From contig CM026554.1 of assembly GCA_015143295.1 (NCBI GenBank), positions 55,922,627-55,986,626 on the forward strand: a stretch of 64,000 nt of DNA, given 5' to 3'. The position numbers and the translations under genes are program-made. This document shows positions 10,340 to 21,902 of the stretch, piece after piece. This DNA comes from Tetracentron sinense. Lineage: Eukaryota > Streptophyta > Magnoliopsida > Trochodendrales > Trochodendraceae. The number at the start of each line of letters is the position of its first letter. The stretch's first letter is position 1. The notes under the pieces were generated by a model that ran no database searches, was not told the DNA's origin, and worked only from the letters and a program-made list of their open reading frames with translations.

Positions 10340-12240
10340 CTTTACGTTTTGAAATTTAAGGCTCATCCTACTGGTAGGAAAAAAAGAGAGCCCATGCCTG
10401 TATTAGCTAGGGTTTCCCCTATTTCCAAAAACTCACTAGTCAAGCCTCTTTTTCTTCTTCTTCGTTGCTCAAACTAAAGAATTCTCATATTGTTGCTTTA
10501 CAATTTTGGGCTTGCTAGCTTTTGTTATTGTGTGTGCACACTAAACGGAAGGTGCTGTTGTCTGGAGTCCTGTTGTCATTCAACCCACATGCACTAGAGC
10601 CTTGCTCGAGGGTGTGAAATCAGATTTAAGGATAGCGTTGTAGAGGCGGAGGCGGAAGCGGAAGCGAATGTGATCTTTGGGATCAAAGATAATATGACAA
10701 ATACATTTGAAAATAATTCATCCCACAACACAAGATATGTGTGGTTCAACCCACCTAGAGCTACATCCAAAGTCAAAAGATAATCCAAAAAACCTTCACT
10801 CATGATGAGAAGATTACAAAGAAAGAGCAACAAGAATACAAAATTGAAAGCTCTTACACAGCCCTAAATAGCCCTCACAGCCAACAAAATTTTTGCTCTA
10901 TCTCACAAAACGAACCCTAAACCCAATGTTTAGGGAGTCCCTAAAATAGAGAACAAATTCTCGAAACTCGACACCATTCGCTCGAGCCAATGTAAGAAGC
11001 AGAATCTGAACTGAAATCAGAATACTGAATCTTTTAAGGTACGAAGGACGAATCAACCCGAATCTTTTGAGGTACAAAGGATGAACCATTTATCAAAACC
11101 TTGAGAGTCCACTGAGATAAGCTGGGAACACGTTTTTCCCAAGAGCTAAAACTAGGGCTTTCCATGAGAGCAAAACCGCTCTCCCTGAAAACCCTATATC
11201 TCAAATCTGTAGCTTATGCTCATTAAACCTACACCCTAGTCCCATTTATAAGCATTAATAAATTCTTAAACCAATTAGGAATTTCTCAAATTCTAATCCC
11301 AAACCAATTATAATTTCTGAAAATTCTAATAACTCCATAATAATAGAATTTCATCCAAAATAGAATTCTAGTCAAAATTTCAACAAGTGGTTTCTATCAC
11401 ACCTCAGCCAAAGTACCGAAAAGTTGTTACTCAGCCAAATATGATTAATTAACTATAGATGTCAGGGTTTTATACTTTGCAAGAGCTGGAGAACTCTGAA
11501 ACAGTATTCTGTCAGAATAATGTATTCATACACTTACGTGGAAGGTTTATTATAACATCTTTATATTTTCTGAAATTGAACTCTGTTTTGTTGGATCCTA
11601 GATTTCATATATGAAAATCTTAAAGTGGAAAAGGCAGCAACTATAGCTTGACTATAATCTGTTTACTACATTGGAACTACCTATATTAGTTCTTCGTGAA
11701 AACGGGGATAGATTGGTTGCTTTAGACAGATAAATAACATATACCAGAGTAGATGATTATTTTTTGGATAGATTGATTAGTTTAGAAATTGCTAAAGAAT
11801 TTCATGCTCCATATTCTTGGATTTTTTAAAATACATCAACGGTAAGATAATTTATTATATTGCGGGCCATCTCTTAATTTGTTTCTTTTAGAAATTGAGT
11901 ATTTGATTTTACACATGCGCGGGAAGACATCCTGATGCACAAGGTTTGGTTTTTAAAAATCTGAGAGAAATCGAAAAAAGTCAAAAAGAAATTGGATATT
12001 AGAAATCAAAATTTTAAGATTATTAGTTATTAAATATCTATTTGTGACTTTTTTCCTAATAAATAGGATGCAAATGATTTTCATTTATAATTCACAAATA
12101 ATTGATGATTTTAATTCACCAATAATTGATGAATAAATCGTTTGATGTAAAAGTCTGAGAAATTGGTCATTTTTAATGTAAAATGAAATCTTTGTAGTAG
12201 AAAACAACACAAGTGTCCATTTTATCCCACGAGGTGCAAT
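10340..12240. other. Unassigned spacer, possibly old retroelement debris
   Basis: No gene is recognised. From about 10590 to 11400 the minus strand has the feel of repetitive DNA (a run of GGCGGAAGC units near 10645-10665, and two copies of a TCTTTTGAGGTAC-like motif at 11030-11080), but no LTR ends, primer site or protein domain could be fixed. From 11400 to 12240 I see nothing but AT-rich spacer. Confidence 0.3.
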
Positions 12241-12244
12241 CATA

Positions 12245-12510
12245 CTGACCATTGTTATCAAAATCGGATCGGACGGGCCGGTCAAACCAGAAAAATTGGA
12301 ACCGGTCCTCTCGCCGATTCTCAAAATCACAAAAACCAAAACTCTTTTAAGAATCGATTAGAACTGGTCAAAATCGGTCAGAACCGGTGGTATAACCGGT
12401 TCGGAACCGGTCAAAACCGGGGGGAGGGGGAAGGGGGGGGGGTGGAAATGAAAAAATATTAGGTTTTTACAAAAAAAAACACAGTCGAACCGAAACGGTT
12501 GAACCGGGAA
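12245..12510. repeat. CCGGTT-rich dispersed repeat
   Basis: It starts ACCATTGTTATCAAAATCGG and contains many GAACCGG / CCGGTTC motifs in both orientations, so it can fold on itself. A segment with a similar start (ACCATAGTTATCAAG) lies at 14682. No terminal duplication was found. A MITE origin is likely but not shown. Confidence 0.4.
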
Positions 12511-12743
12511 CCAGCCACTCGCCTATTTGATGCCCGCTGCAGTTAATAAAACAGTGATATTGAAATTCCGAAAGGGGTAAATCCAGTGTAGGTTTCTCTT
12601 GGGTCGGTGAATCAAAAGGCATGCCAAAGCAAACCAAAAAGAAAACCAGATGAGATGAGAGTTGTTATGCTTGACGTGGGCCCACTGAAAAATACCCATA
12701 GCTATGAAGCATAGATTTTAGTCGTGGAGAGATGGGTACCTAA

Positions 12744-13459
12744 GAGCATCTCGAACGGTACTCTAAAACTCCAGATATGGAGTACCGGCTCCAATTTGCT
12801 TCTCCAACCGTACTCATATTTGGAATTGATACTCCAAAGTGTAACAGTGACCTCTGTATTTGGAGGAGGAGAGAGAAATTGGAGGATGGTCTAAAAAAAA
12901 CTATTCATCCCTTACAATACCTTTTATGTCTTTTTTTGTCTTTTAATCTTTTTTAAAATATCAATTGTATCACTTTAATTTATTTTAATAATTATCATTT
13001 TGTGTTTTTTAATAATTTTTTTATTTTTAATTAATTCATCAATAAAAGATGCAAAAAAAAAGGCAAATCCTCTACTTATCATCCCTTGAGGTTGCCACGT
13101 GTCCCTTTTGATATCCCTTAACTGTGGTTAAGATTCACCCACCCATCCTTGGTTTTTTTAAAAAAAATATTCATTCCTTTTTTTTTAAAATAAAAAAGGG
13201 TTTTTAATATTAAAAAAACTCTAATAACAAATTTAATATAAAAAAAACTAATTATATTCCTAATTAGCATATTCTAGGGTTAAGGGGAAGAAAACATGAA
13301 TTATTATTTTTAAATAATAAATTTATAGTGTTTTGGAGTAGAACTAGCGATTTGGAAATGGGATGCATTGAAGCAAAAAACTTTATAGTAGGGCCATGTA
13401 CTCCATATATGGAGGAGATGCCAAAATGAAGGAGAATTTTGGAGTATTGCGTTGTAGAA
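12744..13459. mobile_element. MITE-like element with GAGCATCTC ends
   Basis: The left end reads GAGCATCTCGAACGGTACTC followed by TAAAACTCC. The right end inverted reads GCTTCTACAACGCAATACTC followed by CAAAATTCTCC. Inner arms repeat the theme (GGAGTAC, CTCCATATATGGAG). A copy of the TTAACTGTGGTTAAGATTCACCC repeat sits inside at about 13075-13155. No reliable target duplication was found. Confidence 0.5.
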
Positions 13460-13468
13460 GCTTTAAAG

Positions 13469-13930
13469 TAGGGTTACCTAGTTCGCTACCTACTAGTGCG
13501 AACCGAACCAGTTCGCGGTTCAGTTCGTTTAGGTTCGTGAAATTGAGCGAACCTGCTACTCGAACCCAATAGCTTTGGTTCGGTGAACTTTTTGTTCGGG
13601 TTCGGCGAACTTTTTGTTTAAGTTCGACGAATTTGTTTATGGGTTTGCAAACCGGCCATAAAACCTATTTTTTAAGTTTTTTTTTTTCTAAAATAACCAA
13701 TTTTTTAATACTTTTTTTAAAAAATTAAATATTTATAATATATTTACTTACACAATTTATATAATATATTAATATTGTATTAGCGAACCAAGCTAGCGAA
13801 CCAAACTAAAGAACTAAGTGAACCGAGAAACGAACTATCTCATCCTACCCCTAGCGAATCGGGTTCACTCTATAGTGGTGAATTACGAATTGTGAACTTA
13901 AATTTGAACCGAGCTAACCAGGTAGCATTG
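13469..13930. mobile_element. hAT-type MITE
   Basis: Flanking 8-bp direct repeats CTTTAAAG are perfect (13461-13468 and 13931-13938), and a ninth base also matches. The ends TAGGGTTACC and, inverted, CAATGCTACC fit the YARNG start of hAT elements. The interior is rich in GAACC / GGTTCG inverted motifs. It inserted into or beside the right end of the MITE at 12744-13459. Confidence 0.7.
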
Positions 13931-13995
13931 CTTTAAAGGCATGGAAGGTCGTCACCAAACAGGTTCTCCAATAGGCAGGCAACAACACTCCACAC

Positions 13996-14160
13996 TTTTT
14001 TTTTTTGAGGCTTCAGATATCATTTACTTAAGTTAGTACAGAGTTAGTTATTACCTAGGGATTGGAGTACAGATCATTGCCTGGGTATTAGATCCCAAGA
14101 CCCATATCTTGAGAGAGGTCACATCCTACCACTGGCGCATGAGGCGAGGTGTACCTAATG
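13996..14160 (-). mobile_element. tRNA-derived SINE, family A copy 1
   Basis: On the minus strand there is a GCCAGTGGTAGGA box like a tRNA A-box, and a TGGGATCTAATACCC box in the B-box position. The body ends in GAAGCCTC and a tail of 11 A (T-run 13996-14006). Its 3' half (ACTAACTTAAGTAAATGAT) matches the SINE at 52631-52800. No clear target duplication was found. Confidence 0.55.
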
Positions 14161-14230
14161 TCGTGTATAGATAGATAGATAGATGATAGTTCCATTAAAT
14201 CCTAAGGTGGGTCCAACTAACTTTTGAATT

Positions 14231-14376
14231 TTTTTTTCGCAAAGTCTAGGGTTAGGGCTTAGTATCTACTCAACTCAAAGTGTGGGAAATCACAACGCTC
14301 ACCTTGCGGGATTCGATTCCGGATTCACCCTCATAAGAAAGGGATACACTACAATTGGGCTATTCCCATGGTATCT
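14231..14376 (-). mobile_element. tRNA-derived SINE with 16-bp target duplication
   Basis: On the minus strand the 146-bp element opens with GGGAATAGCCCAATTGTAGTG (20 bases from GGAATAGC), an A-box, followed by GAATCGAATCC, a B-box, at tRNA spacing, and it ends in a short A-tail (T-run from 14231). Perfect 16-bp direct repeats AACTAACTTTTGAATT flank it at 14215-14230 and 14377-14392. This is a textbook SINE insertion, and the intact duplication suggests it is fairly young. Confidence 0.85.
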
Positions 14377-14681
14377 AACTAACTTTTGAATTATCTGCAC
14401 CTGTTTTAAATAAAAATGCTAAGCCTTAATTAATGCCTCTTAAGGCTTAATAAACAAACAACTTTATTATTATATTGGACCTGCCTTTTTGTGTACCCTT
14501 ATAAAGCACCATCTCCCTCTCTTTTTAGTGAGAGTTGTGTGGTTTCAAGCATAGTAACAAAGTTGGGGTTCGGGAATTATTCTGTGGGAGGTCTAGTTCG
14601 GAAAAAGTCGGGAATATCCCGGGAAAAATACCGAAACAATAATTTTTTTTAAAAAAAATTTAAAGAAAAAGTAACATGATA

Positions 14682-14992
14682 CTAACCATAGTTATCAAGT
14701 CCCAGTTCGAGATAATTCGTCTAGAAAAATTGACAAAATTAAAAAATAAATAGATAAAAAATTAATCAAAATATGAAAATTTATTAAATAAGATCACTAA
14801 TTATAAAACTTATAAACACATATTTTATATAGTAGATATTTATTTAGAATATTTTCAAAAAGTGAATAATTTGTGAAATTCGTAACTTTTTGAAAAAGCC
14901 GTGAATAGCTTAGGTATATACTGTTCGACGAAAAAGTCACATATTATTTGGTACATTTTGAAAAAATTGGAAAACTTTGTGACGATGGTTGC
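14682..14992. mobile_element. Probable MITE with ACCATAGTTATCA ends
   Basis: The left end reads AACCATAGTTATCAAG. The right end inverted reads AACCATCGTCACAAAG. The interior is AT-rich with TTCG motifs. The left end resembles that of the repeat at 12245. No target duplication was recognised. Confidence 0.4.
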
Positions 14993-15260
14993 AAGTAGCT
15001 TGTGCTACAAGGGTGTGTGTCTATGAGTGTGATAGTGTGTGTTATTTCTTTCGAACCCAAAAAAAATAAAACTGTTGGACTTGGTTTGTCCTCTTTCTCA
15101 TTTAGGAGGTGATTATGGTATAGTTAGCATTCCTTTTTTTTTAATTATTTTTTTATAAGGATTGCTAGCCCTATTCTCAATTAGTTTGAAAGTGTGTTTT
15201 AGGATAATGGACAAATGGTTGGTTCACGCTGAGAGTAGGGCTAGCATTCTTCTTTATATA

Positions 15261-15424
15261 TGAGAAATGCTATGGAGACCCCTTTAGGGTTGAGACCACC
15301 GAGACCGTGCTTTATGAGATTTCAGGTGGGGCCTACCATGTGAAATGGGTCCCACCTGAAATCCCGTGCTCATAGAACACGATCACGGTGGTCTCGGCCC
15401 TAAAGGGGTCTGAGTAGCGAAGTC
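15261..15424. mobile_element. Mutator-like MITE
   Basis: Perfect 9-bp direct repeats CTTTATATA flank it (15252-15260, 15425-15433). Both ends carry GACCCCTTTAGGG followed by GAGACCACCG in inverted orientation, forming arms of about 40 bp around a centre that is itself palindromic (CAGGTGGG / CCCACCTG). The same terminal family makes the perfect hairpin at 53485-53562. Confidence 0.75.
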
Positions 15425-15433
15425 CTTTATATA

Positions 15434-17390
15434 TATATAAAAGACGGTGAGCTGATCCAATAGGTCAAGTGTTTTTTTATTCATTCTTTCTATCTTTCCT
15501 TTAGAAGTTTATAACAAATTTGAAATCATTTATTTTTTTTGAAAATTTTATTTTCTTAACTTGTTTAATGGGATAACAGCACTCACAGTGAGTATCAAAA
15601 AAACTGAATTCTGCATTTAGGTTACCACTCCTTTATATATGAGGCATGCTAAATCAGCCCATTGTTAACCTATAAAACGATTCCTAAAACCACAAAAAAT
15701 TGGAGATATTTAAAAGGTGGTTTTAAAATAAATAACACCTAAGTCGACTAATTCAACTGTTTATTTAATAACTGAAAACACCACAAAAATTGTTAAAGGG
15801 AAAGAAGAAAAATATTTTTAAAGATTAAAAAAAATGACGGTTCATCTGGGCCGGTTGGAGCGGGACTCAACCGAACCAGGACGGAAAAGCAAGAGACGTT
15901 ATCCTCCAATTGTACCTTAGGGTCTCTCTGCCTCCGATGTCAGAATCCGCTCCATCAGTTACACGCGTCTAAAAAGTAAGAAGCATATAGACACCTAGAG
16001 ACCCGTGTTTAGATCCGCATGCGCCGATATAACTGAAGCCTTCCCAAAATAAAAGAGAATTTTGTTAGCTCAGTCGCAAATCTTCCAAAAACGCAAATGT
16101 GCGCAGCACATGTCAAATTTTTTATGGCTTTTACTTTTAAAACTCTTAAAATATTGAAAGACGTCCACGTGTTATGCCCATCTTGCGTCTATAAAAATAA
16201 ATGCGTTTGCACATGAGATTTTCCTCAACTGTATCGTACGGAAGAGTGAGATCTCCAGTGTCGTAGAGCCGGAGGGAATCTCGTGCTGAGCAAAGAGGCC
16301 AGCTGCCTTCCTCTTCTTTCAAAAGTGGCAGTATTGAACCATGACTAGTCGGTATTTGACCAATTAGGGTTAACGTACTACTGACCTATAAGAATTTGGA
16401 TTTAAGTAGGATATGTGTTGCGTTACTGTAGAGAATCTTGTACGCAGAAAACCAAACGTTTTTTTTTTCTTTTAATTAAAAAAATAAAGTGAATGTGATT
16501 TAAAACTTTCCATAGAAACTACTGTTGGACTGTTGGATTCAAGATCCAATGGGTTCAAGCATTAGGTGGGCCCCTTATTTAAAGCACGTGAATGGATATC
16601 CAACGGTCCAGCTCTAGGTGGTAGTGGGTACTCCAGAGGGTTTTTCAAAAAAATAAAAATTTAAACAACGTAAACCCCATTAACTCCAGTTTGTATCTGG
16701 ATAAGAAAAAAGTGCGTATAAATATGCGAGAAAAAGCCGAACTGGACCGCTGCAACAGCAGGCGATAGGAATGGGACGGGTTGCAACAGCAGGCGATCTG
16801 AAGTGATAATCGGAGGAGTAATGCATTAACGAGTGGACCCACCCGAGTAGTACGGATGGCCACGTAAATCCTTAGTTGAAAAGACTCCACATAAACATTC
16901 AGCAGGAATAATCCCGGCGTGTTTCCCGGCGCAAAACTGGAAGAGCTTGAGCTCTTCGGACTAACATTTCCCTTTTGCTTTCCTCTCTTTGAGATCAAAA
17001 GATACAGAAGGGAGGACCAGAGATATTCAAATTAAAATTACATATTAGAACTCCATTAATGTTTAAACCCATTACACAAAAAAAAAAAAAAAAAAAAACT
17101 CGAGAGAGAGAGAGAGAGAGAAACAGTACACTAGCTTGATGTAAGATATAGAGATTGAAATTTAGTTAGACAATTTCTCATTGTTTCTATACAGAGGAGG
17201 GAGCAATTATAGTTCTCTCTTGGACATCCATTAAAGAAACACGAAAAAGCAGACCCAATCTGAAGAAGAAAAAAACCTTGAAAGGGGAAAAAAAAATCCA
17301 AAATGGAAGAGACGAACAAACCCACACCTCCTCTACGTTCCTTTCTATGTAATTTTTCTTTATCTGGGTATCACGCATTTCTTGTCTGAA
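15434..17390. other. Spacer downstream of the glutaredoxin gene
   Basis: No gene is recognised. It holds AT-rich spacer and, at 17075-17122, a run of A followed by a (GA)n microsatellite. The part next to 17390 should contain the 3' untranslated region of the glutaredoxin gene (minus strand). The short open frames at 16645-16998 and 17131-17378 have no family features. Confidence 0.4.
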
Positions 17391-17765
17391 TCACAGCCAG
17401 AGAGCTCCAGCCTCCTTGAGAAGCGGCACCAAGGTCCCATTAATGTGAGACGCCATGACTCGGTCCATAGCACCAATGAGCTTTCCTCCAATGAACACGA
17501 CTGGAACTGCAGATGAGGTACCAAGAAGCCTCATCAAGGCCTTCTCAATCTCTTTCCCTCTTGGGTCCTCGTCGAGCTCGTAAACGGTGGGGTTCACACC
17601 CATTCCACAGAAGAGTCTTTTAATGGCGTGGCACATGCAACATGTACTGATACTGAAGATCACCACAGCGTTCTCAGAAGCGAGTCTCTCCACTCGCTCC
17701 AACGGGTCTCCACCATTACTCCTCGTCGGCATGTAAGAACCCCACGATTGGGTCTGGTAATGCAT
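17391..17765 (-). CDS. ROXY: CC-type glutaredoxin (ROXY1/2-like)
   Basis: Intronless gene for 124 residues. Residues 42-45 are CCMC, the active site that defines the land-plant CC-type class, followed by [14 protein letters not shown] conserved ELDEDPRG block and the glutathione-site region [17 protein letters not shown] come next. The protein ends AGALWL, the C-terminal motif that in this class is needed to bind TGA transcription factors. The start [11 protein letters not shown] closely resembles that of Arabidopsis ROXY1 and ROXY2, so orthology to that pair, known for petal and anther development, is likely. In the family these proteins act mainly in the nucleus as TGA partners, with weak or no classical reductase activity. 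The start codon is fixed by this N-terminal match. Which ROXY it is cannot be decided here. Confidence 0.93.
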   Translation of the reverse strand: MHYQTQSWGSYMPTRSNGGDPLERVERLASENAVVIFSISTCCMCHAIKRLFCGMGVNPTVYELDEDPRGKEIEKALMRLLGTSSAVPVVFIGGKLIGAMDRVMASHINGTLVPLLKEAGALWL

Positions 17766-17892
17766 CGCAAGAACAGCTGATATTTTTTTTGAGAAGATAG
17801 AGAAAAAAACCTACAGAGATAGAGATGTATTATAGAACAGAGAGAAGGATTTAAAGTAAGAGGAAGTAGTGAGAAATGATGGAAGGGTTGGT

Positions 17893-17906
17893 GGGTACTT
17901 ATAGAG
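17893..17906 (-). promoter_or_regulatory. Likely TATA box of the glutaredoxin gene
   Basis: The minus strand reads CTCTATAAGTACC here, about 130 bases upstream of the start codon, and is followed by a GA-rich leader. Position and sequence fit a plant TATA box. No transcript evidence is available. Confidence 0.45.
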
Positions 17907-17989
17907 AGAGAAGTGGAGGTAGGGAGTGTTGTGGGGATTATATAATTATTATTTGTGTAACAGAGGGTTAGTTTGGTAAGTAACGGTGT

Positions 17990-19400
17990 TTGTTTGTTGG
18001 CTATGGTGGTCAGCGCACGCAGGAGAAATAAAAAAGAGTGGGACGCTGGACAGGCTTTTTCAGGAGGTGTTGTTGGTTATTAGACGGCTGTGTCCGTCCT
18101 TGTTGTCGGTCCTACGTGGAAAACAGATCCAGCCATTGTTTAGAGGTGACCCCATGCGCATTTTAGCCTCAGCTTAACATCATCGACCAGGTCCCACTTG
18201 TATAATGGGCAGGATCATCCCATACACTTAAGATGAGTATGTGCCATACCCCAACTGTACATGTAAGGGTCTCACCATCTCTGATTTTATTTTTATTTTT
18301 ATTTTTTGGTATATATAACTCCTCTATATAGGATTTAGACGGTTACTTTGCAAGGATTCTCGGTACAATCAAAAAGAGAAAAAAAGAAAAAAGAAAAAAG
18401 GAAGAGAATACTATTATTAGGAATATTTATTTTATCCATGTGGGGTTCTTAAAAAAGTTATGTAGCTAGTGTGTATCTGAGTGAGATAGATGGTTGAGAC
18501 TTGAGAACTTAGAATGGTTATGTTTATCCATTTCGGATCCACTTGGTCACAGAAGAGATGCCCATTTATCTGTACCATGGCATGAATATCTTTTTTATTA
18601 TCTGAAAGTCGGATATATATATCTTTATTCAAAAGAAAACTGGGACGACAATGTCCGTACAAGATATAACGGTTTCCGTTGGAGTTCGTTACTTCGTTCG
18701 CTACTGATACAGTAAACTGTGATTGAGAGGCGGATTCGAACCTTGGACTTCCTGTTTTCATTAGCTCGCAGATTGAATGAATAGGAAATGACATTCTTCT
18801 TGAAGCAGGGGCTAACGACGCATTTCCTAGTGGGCCCATTTATTACGTCTGGGCTGGGCATAACATGACAGGAGTTGGGGGATTTCAGCCGGAGGGTTTA
18901 TATTGTAGAAACTCTCCCTGAGCAGACTCGCCTTTCCTGTGGTGCCACTTGTTTAATTTCCATACGCTGGGCAGAGAATCAGGCAAGCATTAGCAAATTA
19001 TGGAAGTTAGATATATGGGATGGGTGATGATGATGTTGGGTAGCATACGGCACGTGAGAACATGGAGCAGCGAGAAAAGCCGGTAAGGACGGAGTTTTGC
19101 GTGCGCACGATAACCGTAAAAACATGATAGGCTGAAATCGCATGTCGGGTGGGATTTTTTACTTACTTTTGTTCAAGTGAAAGTCCCTCAAGCTCAAATC
19201 ATGTCGTACGGCCTTCTCACGAGGCATTTGAGGTGATCTTTCGGGATCAACCTATCCATCTAGCTCTAGAGAGCTCTGCTGCCCTCATTGATGGTCTCAC
19301 CTCCGATGGAAGCTTTCCCTCCCTCATGTCCCAACTCACCGGTTATTAACCAAATGAGCAATACTTTTTTTTGATAAAATTTAAAAACGAGCAATAATTC
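17990..19400. other. Spacer around the unidentified frame
   Basis: Apart from the frame at 18432-18839, there are only short open frames and AT-rich tracts. 18280-18310 is a T-rich run. Nothing else is recognised. Confidence 0.35.
18432..18839 (-). other. Unidentified 135-codon open frame
   Basis: The frame is open over 135 codons in complex, non-repetitive sequence of higher GC than its surroundings. It contains NRYILYGHCRPSFLLNKDIY and KKDIHAMVQINGHLFCDQVD, which do not look like random translation, but I could not place them in a family. A GGTTCGAATCC motif on the same strand near 18735 recalls a tRNA T-arm. Organelle-derived DNA or an old gene fragment are both possible. No intron, TATA box or start context supports an active gene. 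Confidence 0.25.
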
Positions 19401-19403
19401 CCT

Positions 19404-19600
19404 CCACCATCCCTCCTTCAACTGTCATGAACTCGGTTTAAATTTTTTTAATTTTATAAATTTATTTTTCTAAAATTCAAAAATAAATGTTTGAAACTTA
19501 AGTATGAGTGAATCTTAACTACAATTAACAGAGTTAAAAGGGAGAAACGTGGCAATAAAAAGGAAGTCGAAACGTCCCTCCTCCTTTTTGGTAAGAGGTA
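19404..19600 (+). repeat. Dispersed repeat with TTAACTACAATTAA core, copy 2
   Basis: It matches 831-1035 in order: CAACTGTCATGAACTCGG, an AT-rich middle, GAATCTTAACTACAATTAA, then AACGTGGCA and CGTCCCTCCTCC. Direction and internal order are the same. Confidence 0.55.
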
Positions 19601-20169
19601 ATATATCACCTAACACACACTAGTAGACCAAAGGTAACCACTAAGGTGTCATAAGGGTGAGTCCAATCAACCACTCTAAAAAGACTCCTTGCGTCACCGA
19701 TCGAGTAGGTGATTATTTTTCTAATTAACCAAATGTCTCTCTTCACTAATAAATTTAGGTAAAGATGTTTGTAGAAGAAAAAAAAGAAAGTGATTTTACA
19801 AAAATTAACTTGTCTTTTGTTTCTAATATCAAGAAAGAAGAAAGTTAGTATTATCATAAAATTTAAAAAAAGAAAAGAAAAAAAGAGCTATGCTTCCCGG
19901 CATTTCTAAGCAAATGAGTACATTGGTACTCCTAAATATAGTCATGTATCTTAAAATTTTAATTTAAATTATCAAATCAAATAATTAAGGGTTAAGATTA
20001 GATTTGACTTTACTTATTTTGACATTCTTTTGAAGTCAAGTTAGTTTCGATATTAACACTTAATTATTTGAATTAAAGACTTAAAATTTGAGAATATATT
20101 TGAGAGTACCCATAGGGTTGAATTTTTCTAAAAAGTCTCTTCTTTTATTGTCAAGTTGGTAACTAGTTT

Positions 20170-21083
20170 TCTGTGACAATCAAGTGGACGACGTCACGCA
20201 TATTGTTTTTGGTTGTCCTATAGCTAGGATTGTTTGGTGGGGTTCTTCCCTCTCTCTCTCTCTGGATGGACCAAGGCCAACATAGGTCCTTAATAGGCTG
20301 GTGGAAGCAATGGGATAATCTTGATATGGACACGCAAAGGAAGGTCTCCTATCTCACTCTTTGTGCGACGATCATATGGGTCTTATGGAAAGCCCGCAAT
20401 GAAATAGTTTTTCAAGCCTCGTCTCCCACCCGATTCAAATCATCCAACAAGCAGAGAGTTTAGCTTATGAGAGCCTTCGGGCAAAAGGAGACCAGTTTAT
20501 TACCTCCACGCCAAACCATCATATTCCCACCATTCATGGCCGTTACTGGTCCCCTCCTCAACTTGGTTGGATGAGGGTAAACTCAGATGGAGCCTTCATT
20601 GCTTCAGATCAAATTGTTGGCACATGCGTTATTGTTAGAAATTATAAAGGCACTATCATTCACGGCCTCATTCAAGGCCTCCCGGGTGATTCAGGCTTGA
20701 TCGTTGAAGCCGTCGCTCTTTGTAATGCGATCACCTTAGTCGTTCAACGAGGATGGGAGAAAGTGATATTTGCCTCTGATGCTGACGCTCTGGTAAAGCT
20801 TCTTGTACATCCTAATATTAATGGACCTTCATAAATCTCTATTATTCTGGGCAACATCAGGAAAGATCACCAAAAAATCCCCCATCATGTTGTGTCCTAT
20901 CTATCTAAGAAGGCTAAGACTTTTGCTCACAAGTTGGCTCGGCATAGCTTGGGGGTTGAGCATTGCTTGAAACTTTCAACCTCAGTTTTTAATTCTGTGG
21001 CAATGTAGAATGATTTTGGCATCCAGAAGATCTCAATCGGGTTCTAAGACTCCTTAATGTTCCTTTTACCGCTTAAAAAAAAA
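20170..21083 (+). mobile_element. L1-type LINE, 3' fragment with RNase H
   Basis: The 5' part (about 20178-20240) translates to a zinc-binding remnant with THIVFGCPIARIVWW, as at the end of plant L1 ORF2. After in-frame stops comes an RNase H-like domain (about 20560-20834) with acidic residues in the expected places: VNSDGAF, IVEAVALC and ASDADAL. A stop in the last part and the poor match of the final SYLSKKAKTFAHKLARHSL region show decay. The fragment ends in an A-run at 21075-21083, as expected for a 5'-truncated LINE. Confidence 0.75.
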
Positions 21084-21156
21084 GGTAACAAGTTTTGTAA
21101 TTAGGAAGAAAAGAGTCTTAAAGAAGAGTTCTAAAACTCTAAGAAAAAGTATTTAG

Positions 21157-21462
21157 GACTCTGTTTGGTGGAACTTGAATGGAACCTTTAAAAGTGTGAA
21201 ACATTAATATTTTGAAGCAAGTGGCAAGAGTGTGAAAGGAGGGGAGAAGATTTTTAACTCTTTTAGACAATAATATCTCAGATTTATTGGATTTAATTTA
21301 ATTAGAAGTTTTACATGTATAAAATATAAAAAATCTAAAAGTTTTAGTGGAACTTAAAAGTTCTATATTTGTATAACTTTTGTACTCTATGGAATAATAT
21401 GGTTCTAGATATTAAGTAAAGGTAGGTGTGAAACAAAAAAAGTCTAGACTTTAAAAGTTCCA
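21157..21462 (-). mobile_element. MITE family GTTCTTTTGGTG, copy 1
   Basis: Read on the minus strand, this matches the element at 44279-44604 over most of its length: TCTAGA..TTTAAAGT at one end, ATTAAGTAAA, CTCTATGGAATAATAT, AACTCTTTTA and TTTGGTGGAACTT at the other. It abuts the next copy directly at 21463, in opposite orientation. The outermost TIR at that junction is missing. Confidence 0.6.
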
Positions 21463-21902
21463 TAAGGGTATGTTCTTTTGGTGGAAATTTTAAAGTCTAG
21501 AATTTTCATTGGTTAATGCATAATTTTACTTAATGTCTAAAACTAAACAATTCCTTAAGAGTACAAAAGTTTTACAAATAAATTTTGGATGTTTTAAGTT
21601 CCATAACCTTATGTTTGGTTGTCAAGAAAATAAGTAAAAACATGAAAAAAAAAAAAAAAAAGAGACAATACTCAACTAAAAATTATATTAGAAATTCAAA
21701 ATTTTCTTTTCTTTTTCATATTTTCACTTTTTTTTTTGACAACCAAACATAACATTAATGTAGAAATATTTAATTAAATTGAACCCCAAGATATCATTGT
21801 AAAAGAGTTATAAACCCTCTTCTCCTCTCAAACTCTTACCTCTTATTTCAAAATATTAATATTTGGGACTTTTAAAAGTTACACCAAAAGAACATACCCT
21901 TA
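21463..21902 (+). mobile_element. MITE family GTTCTTTTGGTG, copy 2
   Basis: Terminal inverted repeats are TAAGGGTATGTTCTTTTGGT on both ends. The body matches the copy at 44279-44604. A second small element sits inside at 21611-21750. There is no coding capacity. Confidence 0.75.
21611..21750. mobile_element. Small MITE nested in the previous element
   Basis: The ends are ATGTTTGGTTGTCAA and its inverted match TTGACAACCAAACAT. The arms go on as AAAATAAGTAAAAACATGAA and a diverged counterpart. Imperfect direct repeats AACCTT / AACATT flank it. The interruption is confirmed by the related copy at 44279, which lacks this block. Confidence 0.65.

Noticed and set aside
10560-11400. LTR of a Copia-type element
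   Set aside because: The sequence feels repetitive, but no TG...CA borders, primer site or protein domain was found.
20571-20834. Host RNase H-like gene
   Set aside because: The upstream zinc-binding remnant and the A-run after it show it to be the 3' end of an L1 element.
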